Positions 43,638 to 56,142 of a stretch of DNA of 64,000 nt are shown here, one piece after another (the stretch's first letter is position 1; the number at the start of each line of letters is the position of its first letter). The DNA comes from Nannochloropsis salina CCMP1776 (taxonomy: Eukaryota > Sar > Eustigmatophyceae > Eustigmatales > Monodopsidaceae): positions 418,007 through 482,006 of the forward strand of contig SDOX01000009.1 of the NCBI GenBank assembly GCA_004565275.1. Reading direction: 5' to 3'. The notes beneath the pieces were generated by a model. That model had not been told where the DNA came from. It did no database searches and saw nothing but the letters and a program-made list of their open reading frames with translations. The position numbers and the translations under genes were made by a program.

Positions 43638-45596
43638 ATGAAGCGGACTTCAGCCTCCTATATACTTCGTAAAGCAGGCGCGACGGGCACCCAGCGGCCT
43701 CGTGTCAACCATTACCCCTTCTGTCCCTCCGACCGTGTCTTCAACGGTAGCGTAGCGACGCGCGCGGGCGCCATTGTCACAAGCCGGAGGCGGCCAAGAA
43801 TAGCCCTTGATGGAGGAGAAATACGTTCTTTGCTGTGTTTCTTTGTTGCGAGGCCAAGTGCTGGACGCGATTACCCGCGCTTGACTTCGCAGCTCCCCTA
43901 CTACGCATCCCGTGCTTTTAGCTCCCAAACCTCCCAAGTCGAAAAGCACGACGCTCCAGGAGACGATGATAAGCAAGGCGCGGGCCCTGTCAGAACTGAT
44001 AGTGACGATGAGCACTCGACGTACTCAACAGTAGGGTACAAAGGCAAAAGGTCGGACAGGCCAAACCATAATAGCAAAATTACGGCGGCGCATATAGTCA
44101 AGCAGCGGCAACGAAAGGTGTGTCAGATAAGTAGCGGAGCCACATTGGAAGAGGCCATTAAAATTTTAGCATCCAACAATGCCAACACTTCAATGGTATA
44201 CAATGAACGAACCCCGGGAGGCGCAAAGGAGGTGGTGGGGATCTTCACGGCGCAGGACGTGATTAAGACACTGAGCAAGCAGGCGGACAAAGCAGAAGCG
44301 CTCCAGTCGCTGGTCAAAAATGCCATGACGCCCATGTCGCGAGTTATCTATTGCTCGCCCGATGACACGCTGGAGAAGGTCCAGTACATCATGGTGGAGT
44401 TGCAGATCAGGACGCTGCCCGTGGTGAAGGACGGGGTCATCTACGGGATCATCACCCTGGGGGACGTCATCAATCATCACTACTCCTCCGAGGAGATCGG
44501 GGGCAAGAAGGCCTTTATCAAGGGCGTGGCGGGTCGGTTGGGTTTGCCGAGCGGCACGCAGGTGGCCTCGCACGTGGTCAAGGAGGGGGTCAAGAAGAGC
44601 ATTAAGTGGAAGGTGGGCGTGGCGGCTCTGCCACACCCCTTCAAGCGTCGGGATGGCGTGGCTGCGAGCCTCCGTCTCCATGGCCCCAAAGACTACGCCA
44701 CGGACCTAGATCTATCGGAGGACGCCTCCTTCGTGCTGAACTTGCCCTGGCCCCACGAGCACGGAGACGAGGCAACCTACGTGGGCATCGCGGACGGAGT
44801 GGGGTCCTGGCGGGAGCATGGGGTGGATCCGCGCGAGTATTCTCACCGACTCATGCAGCTCTGCGAGCAGTTCATCCGCTCCATGGCTCCCAAGGCGCCC
44901 AACCTGGTAACACCGATGGTGCGGCCCCTGGACGTGCTCTCGAGTGCCTGGGAGACCATCACCAAGGAGAAGGTGGTGGGCTCGAGCACGGCCTGTATCG
45001 CGACGCTCGACATGGAGCTGAACCAGCTCTCCTTCTGCAACGTGGGGGACAGTGGGATTATCATTATGCGGCACATTGACTCGGACGTAGCGGGTTACAT
45101 GCGCGATAAGACGACTCCGCGGCCCCTGCGCACCAACGACTTCCGTATCGCCTTTGTCTCCCGGCAGCAGCTCCGCTCCTTCAACCTTCCGTACCAAATG
45201 GGTTACACTAACACGCAGCCCGAAAATTGCTTCGACACGCCCTCGGACGCGGACAATTCCTCCATTCCCATCATGAGAGGTGACGTCATCATAATGGGCA
45301 CGGATGGTCTCTTCGACAATGTGGAGCTCGATGAGATCTGTTCTATTGCCCTCGCTTGGGAGCAGAAGTGGTTTGGGAGTGGCGCCCACTCCAGTGGCCT
45401 TCGCGCCTCTGACTTTCCTGAAGAGAGCGTCCAAGAGCTGGCCATGACGCTGTGCCGGCGCGCGCGGGAGCTGAGCCTGGACCAAAAACGAGACTCCCCC
45501 TTCGCGATTTTGGCCAAGGAGAACGACATCATGTGGGGAGGGGGCATGCCCGATGACTGTACCATCTTTGCCATGCGGGTGGTCAAGACAACTTAA
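43638..45596 (+). CDS. CBS-domain pair fused to a PPTC7-like PP2C phosphatase
   Basis: A single exon of 652 aa. The N-terminus MKRTSASYILRKAGATGTQR is basic and hydroxylated, like a mitochondrial presequence. Residues about 155-290 hold two CBS motifs: VCQISSGATLEEAIKILASN with VVGIFTAQDVIK, and VIYCSPDDTLEKVQYIM with TLPVVKDGVIYGIITLGDVI. From about 340 comes a PP2C domain of the PPTC7 kind: YVGIADGVGSWREHGVDP, GSSTACIATLD, FCNVGDSGIIIMR, VIIMGTDGLFDNVELDE and GGMPDDCTIFAMRVV. The metal-binding aspartates (DGVGSW, TDGLFDN, DDCT) are all present. CBS pairs bind adenine nucleotides or SAM, so the phosphatase may sense energy state. Each domain is well known; this arrangement is not familiar to me. 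Confidence 0.92.
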   Translation: MKRTSASYILRKAGATGTQRPRVNHYPFCPSDRVFNGSVATRAGAIVTSRRRPRIALDGGEIRSLLCFFVARPSAGRDYPRLTSQLPYYASRAFSSQTSQVEKHDAPGDDDKQGAGPVRTDSDDEHSTYSTVGYKGKRSDRPNHNSKITAAHIVKQRQRKVCQISSGATLEEAIKILASNNANTSMVYNERTPGGAKEVVGIFTAQDVIKTLSKQADKAEALQSLVKNAMTPMSRVIYCSPDDTLEKVQYIMVELQIRTLPVVKDGVIYGIITLGDVINHHYSSEEIGGKKAFIKGVAGRLGLPSGTQVASHVVKEGVKKSIKWKVGVAALPHPFKRRDGVAASLRLHGPKDYATDLDLSEDASFVLNLPWPHEHGDEATYVGIADGVGSWREHGVDPREYSHRLMQLCEQFIRSMAPKAPNLVTPMVRPLDVLSSAWETITKEKVVGSSTACIATLDMELNQLSFCNVGDSGIIIMRHIDSDVAGYMRDKTTPRPLRTNDFRIAFVSRQQLRSFNLPYQMGYTNTQPENCFDTPSDADNSSIPIMRGDVIIMGTDGLFDNVELDEICSIALAWEQKWFGSGAHSSGLRASDFPEESVQELAMTLCRRARELSLDQKRDSPFAILAKENDIMWGGGMPDDCTIFAMRVVKTT

Positions 45597-46140
45597 AGGT
45601 ACACGCGGGGTATGAGAAAAGACAGGGAAAGCGGCATGGCTTGTCAAGGATTCACTGCGCATGCGCTTCATGTCTCTGAGATCAGTAGCCACTAGTATGG
45701 CTCTGGTAAATGTATGGGTGCACTTGCGTGTCTACAGCTTTTAAAAGGCTCACAATAGGGGCACGGGACATGTATTGGCGATTCAGATCGGGGAGAGTCA
45801 AACGTAGCTAAAACATTGTAAGGATTACAGTGGAATGGTCAAATTGTGGGCTAAAAGAAGAAATGGAAACATGCTGTCTCACGGTACGGAGTACTCAGTT
45901 CCGTCTCTAGCTTTTATCACTGTTTCTCATCGCTACACAAGCTGTCCGTATGTAGTTGGTCAGAGTTCCTGGGCTAATTCTGTTCCTCTTCGTCTCGAGG
46001 TGCTTCTTTACATCACGTGTACTTCCTCGGTCTGACCCAACGCCTTATTGCGCATATCTTCGGGTTACAGAGCCCTTTAAGCCTGCAACCTGGTCCCCCG
46101 CGGTCTACTGTACATAGTCGCATGTTGTTACCATAATGAG
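45597..46140. other. Convergent intergenic gap (CBS-PP2C / TOP6A)
   Basis: It contains the 3' flanks of both genes. A 66-codon plus-strand frame at 45835-46035 is not convincing. Confidence 0.45.
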
Positions 46141-47862
46141 CTAAATCCAATCCCCCTTCTCCAGTTTCCGCGGCAAGTAATCCTCCGTGATGTATTGGAA
46201 ACCAAAGGCGGACAAGGCCTGTATCTCCGCCTTTTTCTTCATCTTCAGCATCAGTTGCAACTCCTTGACCCATTCTGGGTTCTTCTGGATGAAATCCTCC
46301 TGTAGAAGCTGGCGTCCTGTGCGCATATCGTGATCCGTCATATCCAGACGGCACTGGGGCGGGATCCCGTACTTGTCCAGGTCGGACGGCCGCACTCCCA
46401 GCCACTTGATGTCCGACGTCGTGAGCGAGGCCGAATCGTAGGACATGTTTTTGGAGCCTGTCATGTAGACGGAGAGGATCTTCAGGCCGTAGGGATCGGA
46501 GTCGACCAAACCCAGGACCGGAATATGCAGCTCTGTCTTGAGCTTCTTCAGAAAGAGCCTGGTGGCCACGTCGGGCTGCCCCTTGGCCGTGATGACGATG
46601 CAGGGGTACTTGTTGTAGAAGCGGTCCTCTGCCAGGCGCATGTAGGCCGCCTCTTTCTCGACGAGGAGGATAAACTTGGCGTCGCTCTGGATGCGCGCGA
46701 TCTTGTCAACGTAGGGCGGGATGGCCTTACCCCCCACCCCCATGCGCGTGCAGTCGATGAAGTCGCCATCCTCCTCGAACTGGACGCGGCCCACGACCAG
46801 GCCCTTCTCCGAGGCGACTACGTTCAGGCAGGAGCGCGTGCACCCGAGCATGCATGCCACGTCGTCGAGCACCACGTCGGAATCCTTCTGGTCCCGGAAC
46901 AGCTTCACGTCCGTGTAAAACATGTCCCGCTTGGTGATGTGGATCCCCTTGCTCAGCACTTCGTGCACCAGCTGCATGATCCGCGTCGTGATGGCCGTCT
47001 TTCTGACCTCTCGCGGGTTCAAGAAGGCCCGGGTGGCGACTTTGTCGGACAAGACGATGCGGTCCAACTCGGCAATGTAGAGCTGGTTCGTGGCCGACCG
47101 GGTCGGTACCTGGTACGAGAAGCCCTCTCCGCGCAGAATCATGCCTGCCGCCGCGAGTATTGTCTTTTCGATTTCGAAGAGCACTCCCTCTGGCGCCATA
47201 TCCGACACCTCTCGCACCGTGGTAATTCCCAAGTCTGCCAACGTCGGGTTGGGGGCGTCGTCCCGCCGGGACCGCAGCATCAATTGACGCACCTCCTCCA
47301 AGACCTTGTCCACCTTGCTATTTCCAACACCGGTGACATTTAAGCCCTTGGTCTTGCGTGGATTCTTTCCGGTCCTCCTCCTCGTGCTGCCTCCTCGGCG
47401 TTTACCTTCTGGTTCGTCGTCGTCATCTTCCTCCTCATCCTCATCGTACACTTCTTTTGCCTCGTCTTCCTCCTTCCCTTCCTCTTCATCATCTTCCTCT
47501 CTTTCCAACTTTCTCCGTTTTCGGCCTGCTAGAGTACCAGGAGATGTGGTACCTGTTCTGGCTGCAGCAGATTTTCGGGGGACTGTCCCGTGCCCTCCTC
47601 CTCTCTTCCCCTCTTTTTTTCCAAGACTGCGTGATTGGCTCGGGCTCTTCTTCTTCGACGCCGAGGACGTCAGCGTAGCAGCGGTATGACTTCTTGCAAT
47701 GGATAGCTCAGGCGCAGCTTTGGTAATCTTCTTCCCTTTCCTTGTAGTGGCCTCCAAAGGGGAAAAATCACTGTCTTCATCTTCCTCATCGGACGATGAT
47801 ACCTCCTCCTCCTCCTCCTCTTCAGATGACGTGTCATCCTCGACACTCCTGCGCCGCACCAT
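46141..47862 (-). CDS. TOP6A: DNA topoisomerase VI subunit A (SPO11-3/TOP6A)
   Basis: The DNA-cleaving subunit of the archaeal-type topoisomerase VI, which in plants is needed for endoreduplication. A single exon; the start at 47862 ([20 protein letters not shown]) gives 573 aa, while the frame is open to 48066. An N-terminal region of about 200 residues is acidic, then basic ([32 protein letters not shown]). The winged-helix domain carries the catalytic tyrosine in [15 protein letters not shown]. The Toprim domain has [13 protein letters not shown] and [17 protein letters not shown]. The end [16 protein letters not shown] matches plant SPO11-3 rather than meiotic SPO11-1/2. A subunit B gene should exist elsewhere; none is in this window. 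Confidence 0.93.
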   Translation of the reverse strand: MVRRRSVEDDTSSEEEEEEEVSSSDEEDEDSDFSPLEATTRKGKKITKAAPELSIARSHTAATLTSSASKKKSPSQSRSLGKKEGKRGGGHGTVPRKSAAARTGTTSPGTLAGRKRRKLEREEDDEEEGKEEDEAKEVYDEDEEEDDDDEPEGKRRGGSTRRRTGKNPRKTKGLNVTGVGNSKVDKVLEEVRQLMLRSRRDDAPNPTLADLGITTVREVSDMAPEGVLFEIEKTILAAAGMILRGEGFSYQVPTRSATNQLYIAELDRIVLSDKVATRAFLNPREVRKTAITTRIMQLVHEVLSKGIHITKRDMFYTDVKLFRDQKDSDVVLDDVACMLGCTRSCLNVVASEKGLVVGRVQFEEDGDFIDCTRMGVGGKAIPPYVDKIARIQSDAKFILLVEKEAAYMRLAEDRFYNKYPCIVITAKGQPDVATRLFLKKLKTELHIPVLGLVDSDPYGLKILSVYMTGSKNMSYDSASLTTSDIKWLGVRPSDLDKYGIPPQCRLDMTDHDMRTGRQLLQEDFIQKNPEWVKELQLMLKMKKKAEIQALSAFGFQYITEDYLPRKLEKGDWI

Positions 47863-48447
47863 AATTGCACCAGGCACAGGCTCTTGTCCCAAACACTGTG
47901 CCTGAGAGCGGGTGTCGGAGCGTAAGTGTGGGAGGGCAGTCGAGACGGCGAAGACCAGGCGAGCGGGGCTCGAGCCCTCATCTTGGCCCCTCAGGCTCCA
48001 GCAACGGGTTTGGACAGGCAGGAGTCGCGCGGACACTGGCTTTACGCAGGGGCGTGCGGAGAGCATCGCGCCCCCCCCGCTTTCGACATGTCATCCTCCC
48101 ATGACGTGATAGAAAGGATGGTGGGGACGGGAAATGAGTCATGGGGCATTTTCTGTGTGGCTTGGATATCTTGACTCAGTCCGTCCACTAGATGCACTTG
48201 GGGATCCGGCGCTGATGTCAATTAGAGCTGTAGAGCCGCGCCGGAATTGCGTACATCTTCTTAAGCCCTTTTTCAATGCAGAGCGTGAACAAGTGTGGTG
48301 TCGATGACCTGATCGGATGTCATGTGTGCTCTTCCAACTACAAAACCGTCACTCCACCTCAAGTGCAACAGACTGCTCCAACACGACTCACCTTCCACGT
48401 TGATAATTTCACCGCGCAGGTTTCGCAGTAAATAAAATAAAGAAGAT
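47863..48447. other. Divergent intergenic gap (TOP6A / APX)
   Basis: It contains the promoters and 5' UTRs of both genes. The part up to 48066 is open in frame with TOP6A and would be coding if the upstream ATG is used. Confidence 0.45.
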
Positions 48448-49479
48448 ATGGCACGGCTATTTTTCGCAACATCCTCCGTTCTGCTGCTTCAGGCAGCCCT
48501 GGGCTTTATGCCTGCAAGCAAGTTGGCTCTAGCACCACGCACTGCAGCTCGCACTTCCGTCCCGAGCCGCTCTGGCCTCCGAATGGCTGCCACGGCAGAG
48601 GAGTACAAAGCTTGCTATGTGGACTTACTCGAGACCGTGAATAAGGCTAACTGCGCTCCTATAGTGGTACGCCTGGCATGGCACGACGCGGGTACCTTCA
48701 ACAAGGCCAACGCAGACAAGCCCTTCCCCGACCGCGGGGGCGCTAACGGGTCCATCCGATTTGATCCCGAGCTCGCGCACGGGGCCAACGCCGGCCTGGG
48801 CATCGCCCTTAAGCTCCTGGAGCCAGTCAAGAAGAGGCACCCTAACGTGGGCTGGGCGGACCTGATGCAGGCAGCATCCGCAGCAGGCATCGAGGCCACT
48901 GGCGGCCCGCGCATCCCCATGCGTTACGGCCGGAAAGACGCTGCGGGCCCCGAGGACTGCCCCAAAGAGGGCAACTTGCCCGGTGCCAACATCCCGGGTC
49001 AACAAACGGGCCCCTTCCCGGACGGTACCCCCACCCCCGCCGACCACCTGCGCAAGGTCTTCCACCGGATGGGCCTCTCGGACCAGGACATCGTGGCGCT
49101 GTCGGGGGCACACACGCTGGGGCGGGCCTACAAGGACCGCTCGGGCCTGGGAAAGGAGTCGACCAAGTTCACGGAGGGGGACGCGGCGCCTCGCGGGGAC
49201 GGCGCCAAGGGCTACGGGCGAAAGGGCGGGCAACCCTGGACAGAGAAATGGCTGAAATTCGACAACTCCTACTTCGCGACCATGTACGACCCGAACGCGG
49301 ACCCGGAGCTCCTGAAATTGGACACTGACCTGTGCATTTTCGGCGACGAGGGATTCCGCCCCCACTCCATGAAGTACAAGGACGACCAGGACGCTTTTTA
49401 CAAGGACTACTGCGTCTCCCATGCCAAGCTCTCCGAGCTGGGCGTTGAGTGGGAGGTCCCTGGGGGCGTGACTTTCTAG
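48448..49479 (+). CDS. APX: L-ascorbate peroxidase, plastid-targeted
   Basis: A class I haem peroxidase that reduces hydrogen peroxide with ascorbate. A single exon of 343 aa. MARLFFATSSVLLLQAALG is a signal peptide with cleavage at ALG|FMPASK, then a basic transit segment to about residue 45: a bipartite plastid leader. The distal site is VVRLAWHDAGTF (Arg, Trp, His) and the proximal haem ligand lies in VALSGAHTLGRA. PFPDRGGANGSIRF and KWLKFDNSYFATM are also typical. A loop of about 20 residues after GRAYKDRSGLG (KESTKFTEGDAAPRGDGAKG) is longer than in plant enzymes. There is no C-terminal anchor, so it should be stromal and soluble. Confidence 0.95.
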   Translation: MARLFFATSSVLLLQAALGFMPASKLALAPRTAARTSVPSRSGLRMAATAEEYKACYVDLLETVNKANCAPIVVRLAWHDAGTFNKANADKPFPDRGGANGSIRFDPELAHGANAGLGIALKLLEPVKKRHPNVGWADLMQAASAAGIEATGGPRIPMRYGRKDAAGPEDCPKEGNLPGANIPGQQTGPFPDGTPTPADHLRKVFHRMGLSDQDIVALSGAHTLGRAYKDRSGLGKESTKFTEGDAAPRGDGAKGYGRKGGQPWTEKWLKFDNSYFATMYDPNADPELLKLDTDLCIFGDEGFRPHSMKYKDDQDAFYKDYCVSHAKLSELGVEWEVPGGVTF

Positions 49480-49857
49480 AGGGGATGCTCGTATCTGGGG
49501 CGTCGGAGTGCGGAAGAATGGCTCCGCCATGACCTTGGAGGCAAGTAGAGTGGCAGGGAAAAGAGATGCGGCATCGTTATTCAGAGACGGGCGCGAGGCT
49601 GCTTAGGACTGACTGACTGAGAGGGGAGGACAGGACCACACTCGCATGATTTTTATTGAAATGCTGATTGATAGGAGCCATGAAAGAGAGACAAAGAGTC
49701 CGGGAGAAATGGCCCGAGGCTTCTGGAGCCCGGCCCTGGGAGTGCGATGACGGAACAAAAAATCATATCAGGCTCCTACGCCGACGAGACGAGTACGTTT
49801 TGTTTTTCTTTCCTAACGCCACGCCCCCCCCCTTTCGCCCGCCGTCGCCCTGCCGCT
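49480..49857. other. Convergent intergenic gap (APX / TMEM205-like)
   Basis: It contains 3' flanks and short homopolymer runs. I see no gene. Confidence 0.45.
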
Positions 49858-50831
49858 CTAGAGCATAAGGCTTAGATAGTAAGCGTGGACGAAGCCCCCC
49901 ACCACCGTGACCAAGTTGACCATGGAGGATGCTCCGTGGAGGGCCCCGAAGCGCTTGGCGAGCTCCCTGTACTCGGCCTCCTCCCGCCTGTTCTGCTTCT
50001 CCAGAGCGTACCGCTGGAACATGACCTTGGTCGAAGCCGGCTCCAAGAAGAGTGAGTTGATGAGGGCGGCGGCCAGGGAGGCTGCGAGCCAGCGCATGGC
50101 CTTGGCTGGCAGGCCCAGGGTCTTGCCGGTCAGAAGCTGCAGAGCCAAAGCCAAAGCGGACCAGGCGAAATAGATGGGGAAGAGCTGGATAGCAGGGAGA
50201 AGAAAGCCGTGAGTGAGGCGGTCATTCTCGCGTGATGCTGCTGTGGGCGCCGTCACGCAATAGTTGTGATTTGTGCATCGCAGGCAGCGCCTTACTCGCC
50301 CAGACAGGGACGGAGAGAGGACAACCAATGTTCGCATCCCGACACTTTGCCGCTCACCTTGCTCTGAAGTCTCCCAAACGTCTGTCGGGGCAAGTGCTTG
50401 ATCATAACCAACCCCAGGACGAAAGTAGTGTACATGACACTCCCGAAATTGGCGCCGAACATGAGAAGGTGAATGTACGTGGCTGCCGACTTGGGTAGGG
50501 CCATGCCGGAGTTTTTCATTGCGATGGAGATACCTGCAAGCACCGCCAGGATTCGCACGCTCAATTTGTTGTGGAAGGCGGGCTCAATCCACGGTTGGAC
50601 TCCAGCGCTGTCCCCCTCTGCTCCCTTGGCGTCGGAGGCGCGTAAGACCTGCGACATGACGCCAGCACACTGCACCGGGTTGCTGGATGGAGGAACTGAC
50701 CACCGGTTCAACGTTGAGGACGAGGATGTCCGGACTAGGCGTGCACCAATGGGTATTTTGAAGGCTTCGTGCAGGGGCAGCAACAAAGCTGCCGTGCTGA
50801 CGAGAAGGAGGACAGAGCAAGGTTTCTTCAT
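49858..50831 (-). CDS. TMEM205-like membrane protein (DUF4149), plastid-type leader
   Basis: A four-helix membrane protein; the biochemical role of the family is not established. Exons are 50358-50831 and 49858-50184, phase 0 (266 aa). MKKPCSVLLLVSTAALLLPL is a signal peptide ending HEA|FKIP, again with Phe at +1, suggesting plastid delivery. The family core is LLMFGANFGSVMYTTFVLGL, the hallmark KHLPRQTFGRLQSK joined over the intron to LFPIYFAWSALALALQ, then RYALEKQNRREEAE, and RFGALHGASSMVNLVTVVGG near the end. All conserved blocks are present, so the gene looks intact. Plastid location is inferred only from the leader. Confidence 0.88.
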
Positions 50832-52480
50832 GGTAATGAGCTACGGAGGGGTACAACACAGGTGAGAGAAAGATAGTTAGAGGGCGAGCGACGATGACAA
50901 TCTTATTTCTCTTGACCACTGAGCAGTACGAATGAGCGTCGATATGCTGTGAGACCCGACTGAGTCAAGCGCAATGAGGCTAGGCGAGTAAGCGAGGACG
51001 TTGATATCGCCGCCGGAGCGACTGGAACCGGGCCCCGGCCACAGGCTCTTTCGCATGTGGCATCTTTCAGCACAGCCTTTCCTCAAGCGAGCGCGCAAAT
51101 TTCTCCTTTTCCTTTCTTGTCTGTCCACAAATGGCGCTCCTGGGACGCACAGTATCGTCGCTTGAAGATCTGGCCACGCTTGCCACTTACCTGGCCAACG
51201 AGGTGCGAATCAAGTTTCACGCCAGAATACATGGGATGATCACATTTCTTCTCAAATGCTCAGGGGATGCGCAAATACGAGCGGCGCTGGGGCTCGCAGG
51301 AAGGAGCAATGCCGGGGATAGCAAGTGGGGGTGAAGCTATAAGGAGAAGTCCTTGCAAGCACTTGAATTGGTGAGCGCGGAGAAGTTGAGCCATACGCAA
51401 TCCCGGCCACAGGCAAGGACGGTGATGAGCTGGTACAAGCACTGGACTACACTTCTGACCTTGAAATGGCAGCGCACGTAGAAAGGGGCATCGGGAACAG
51501 TCGTAGAAAGCTTCGACGGAACACCTTTGCACCCGGCGGCACTGGCAGGGTCCGGTGGCGTGGTTGAAGCATTGTTTGACATGGGCGGGAGCCAACGTAA
51601 GAAAAACCGATGAATCTCTGCACTCGAGCAGCAATATTGCTGTCATTCTCGCCGGGGATGCTGCCCATTCAGTGCTGCATAGGAAGAAAGACGTAAGATG
51701 TGACGTTGCGTTGCGGACCAAGATGATGGTCTCCCAGTGCAGGCCCTGCCCGCACGACCGCGGCATAGACTTTGCGTCAACGAGCGTGATTGAGAAGTGA
51801 AACATCCCTTTTCAAGAAGCATGTCGCATGAGAGTGCTTGCCGCGGTAAAGATTTGCGGTCATGAGGGCTTCAAAGAAGGCCCCACCAAAGAGGGCCTCT
51901 GCCTACTCCGCGTCGTATGCTCTTCTCCTGACTATCCTCTTCGGGCCTGGGGAGGCAGCGGAAGTTACAAAACGGCGCAGACATAAAGAATATGGGGTGT
52001 GCACGCGCTTGGATCCGTTTTGTCGGCCACAATCACGGTCTGCTTGGAAGGCGTCGCTTACGTCGACGGTGAGTCGAGGGTACGCAAACCTCGGATACTG
52101 TGTTAGCAAAGAGTGTCACAAGGTAGCAGGATGGCGTCTATTACAGAGGTCGAACTTGACAAGTCAGTATGGCAGTATGGCATATTGTAAGAGAATGCAT
52201 GACAAAATGGAGCCAGCTAGCTTTGAGACTCTCTCCTCGTGATACTTGCTGCTATACAAAACACGTTTTTGTCATCAATTTGAACTGATGCTTCTCAAGA
52301 TTGAGCAAAAATATGATACACACTTTCGTGCACCCCTTCGTTCTCCTTGCCCTCCTCGTCAATTGTGGGGTGATTTGACATGAGAGAGACACCCCAAGTT
52401 TTTACCAAAATTACTTTCTCCTGAAGCAAAATTCGCCTGTCAGCCCGTTGTCTGACTGCTTTTTCCCAATTCCTCCGTGC
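50832..52480. other. Gene-poor stretch with possible small unresolved gene(s)
   Basis: About 1.65 kb between the TMEM205-like promoter and the PRMT1 3' end. Two places look weakly coding on the plus strand. An ATG at 51131 opens MALLGRTVSSLEDLATLATY and meets a possible donor near 51202. An ATG at 51862 opens MRASKKAPPKRASAYSASYA, with a hydrophobic core, and meets a good GTGAGT donor near 52071. I could not link either to further exons or to a family. A minus-strand frame at 51260-51805 overlaps them and is not convincing. Confidence 0.35.
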
Positions 52481-54485
<2,005 letters not shown>

Positions 54486-55288
54486 ATGGTCTGCATTCCC
54501 AAGGAGCGCAAGACCTTTTGCAAGGGCAAGAAATGTAAGAAGCATACCGTACATAAGGTCACGCAGTACAAGGCTGGCAAGGCTTCCAATTATGCACAGG
54601 TGCGTGTTTAAGTTAACATCGGACACGGAGGGGAAAGGAACGCGAAGTTCGTAGTGATCATTAAGCGGATGATTATCAAGCATTGTGCCATCTTTCAGTG
54701 ACACTGTAAAACCCATTTATTTTGGCAAGCTGCATTTCAACGCGGCACGGCTATGAGAAGGGTAGGGGCGCCCATCATTTTGGATTGTGGTGAATGAAGC
54801 TGGGAAGCTGTCACAGTTAAGGGGGCCCGTCCTGTAGAAACTTGTTTGTGAGGCATGAAGTGATCGATCCATTTGTCTTCTTTGAGTTGTGTATGAAAAA
54901 AGAGAAACTTAGTGCCGAGGCACGTGCGGAGGGATGTTAAAGGAAGCATCTCGACACGTCGCAGTCACCACGTGTTGGCGATGGCTTGTTTGAACGTCCG
55001 TAAGGCAGTGTTTGAGAAGTGTTGGGGCTATCCGCGTCTCAACGTTACTTTTATCCCGGTCTCTTCCCAATGGAACATGGCTCCCAGGGCAAACGGCGCT
55101 ACGACCGAAAGCAACAAGGGTACGGCGGTCAGACGAAGCCCATCCTGCACAAGAAGGCCAAGACCACGAAGAAGGTGACCTTGCGCCTCGAATGCAAGGA
55201 GTGCAAGACAAAGAAGCAGTTGGTCATCAAGCGCACCAAACACTTTGAGTTGGGCGAGAAAAAGAAGGCGACGGGACACCAGTACTAA
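54486..55288 (+). CDS. RPL36A: 60S ribosomal protein eL42 (L36a/L44)
   Basis: A component of the cytosolic large subunit near the E site. Exons are 54486-54599 and 55088-55288, phase 0 (104 aa). It opens [20 protein letters not shown] and continues [17 protein letters not shown], then [36 protein letters not shown] and [20 protein letters not shown]. The four zinc-binding cysteines (CKGKKC and CKEC) are present. The intron of 488 nt is long for this window; introns early in ribosomal protein genes are common. The residue at the cycloheximide-sensitivity position, within QTKPILHKK, is proline as in most sensitive species. Confidence 0.97.
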
Positions 55289-56069
55289 TGAGAAACCTGG
55301 CGGGCAAGCCTAGGAGACCGGTTACGGTGTAAAGCAAGCAGAAAAGAAAAGGGTAAATCAGGACTCCGCGCTCACTTCCATCGATGGAGGGCATTTGTGG
55401 AGTTTTTGTCAAAGCTGGGGCGAAATGTAGGCCTACGCGTCATAACGGCTATTTAGCAAGCTATGCTATTGGTACGCTAGAGGCTATTTTCCCTTTCTTT
55501 TTCCTTCATGCTTTCAAAAGAAATAACACGGTTACCTCTTACGAATTTCTGTACTCGATTTTTTCCTTTGACTCATATTTTCGCAAATCCCTTGGCACTC
55601 TTCTTGCTTTCCTACCTCTCAATTTGTCATGCCTTTTTGAAATTACTTTTTCCGAGGAATATCGATACTCCCTGTACGGTGAATTGAATGAGTAAGAAAG
55701 CTTGAGATTTCGATGAATGACCAAACTGCATCGAATAGAAATTCCATCATGTATAGTTTGAGCATCATTCTCGACTCGCTTCAATTTCTCGCGAACAAAG
55801 ACGGCCTGAGAATCCGTGCATCCAGTAGATTGTCTGCCACTATGATCCTTGACGGCCTTCAGATGGGCCACGCTTCCTGGAGCATCCGAGGCGCTATTCG
55901 TACACCCACTCAACCCAAAGAACTCTGACGGGAAACGGACGTGTTTTCGTGTATTGAGCATGCGAGTGGCGATGAAAAAAAGTTTTCCGTACAGGTTTTC
56001 CGCAAACATGCTAGAAAACAGGACCCAGCTGTAAAATAAAAGCAATGCGGCGATTGGAAGAGTCAAGTC
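55289..56069. other. Intergenic gap (eL42 to tRNA-Ile)
   Basis: AT-rich, with no recognised gene. A minus-strand frame of 191 codons (55539-56114) runs into the tRNA gene, has irregular composition and no known match, and is rejected. Confidence 0.4.
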
Positions 56070-56142
56070 TTCCCACGTGAGGGCTTGAACCTCAGACCGC
56101 GGCGTTATTAGCACCGTGCTCTACCAACTGAGCTACGCGGGA
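56070..56142 (-). tRNA. trnI-AAU: tRNA-Ile (anticodon AAU)
   Basis: Read on the minus strand, 73 nt fold into a full cloverleaf. The acceptor stem TCCCGCG pairs with CGTGGGA (one G-T pair), followed by discriminator A. The D arm is GCTC-AGTTGGTAGA-GAGC and the anticodon arm CGGTG-CTAATAA-CGCCG, with anticodon AAT. The T arm is TGAGG-TTCAAGC-CCTCA. No intron is present and CCA is not encoded, as expected for a nuclear gene. The A at position 34 would be edited to inosine. Confidence 0.95.

Noticed and set aside
45835-46035. A 66-codon plus-strand frame between CBS-PP2C and TOP6A
   Set aside because: Short, without domain, in a convergent 3' region.
51260-51805. A 181-codon minus-strand Cys/Leu-rich frame
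   Set aside because: No domain or supporting context. The plus strand in the same place looks at least as codon-like.
55539-56114. A 191-codon minus-strand frame
   Set aside because: It runs into the tRNA-Ile gene, has no recognised domain and shows irregular composition.
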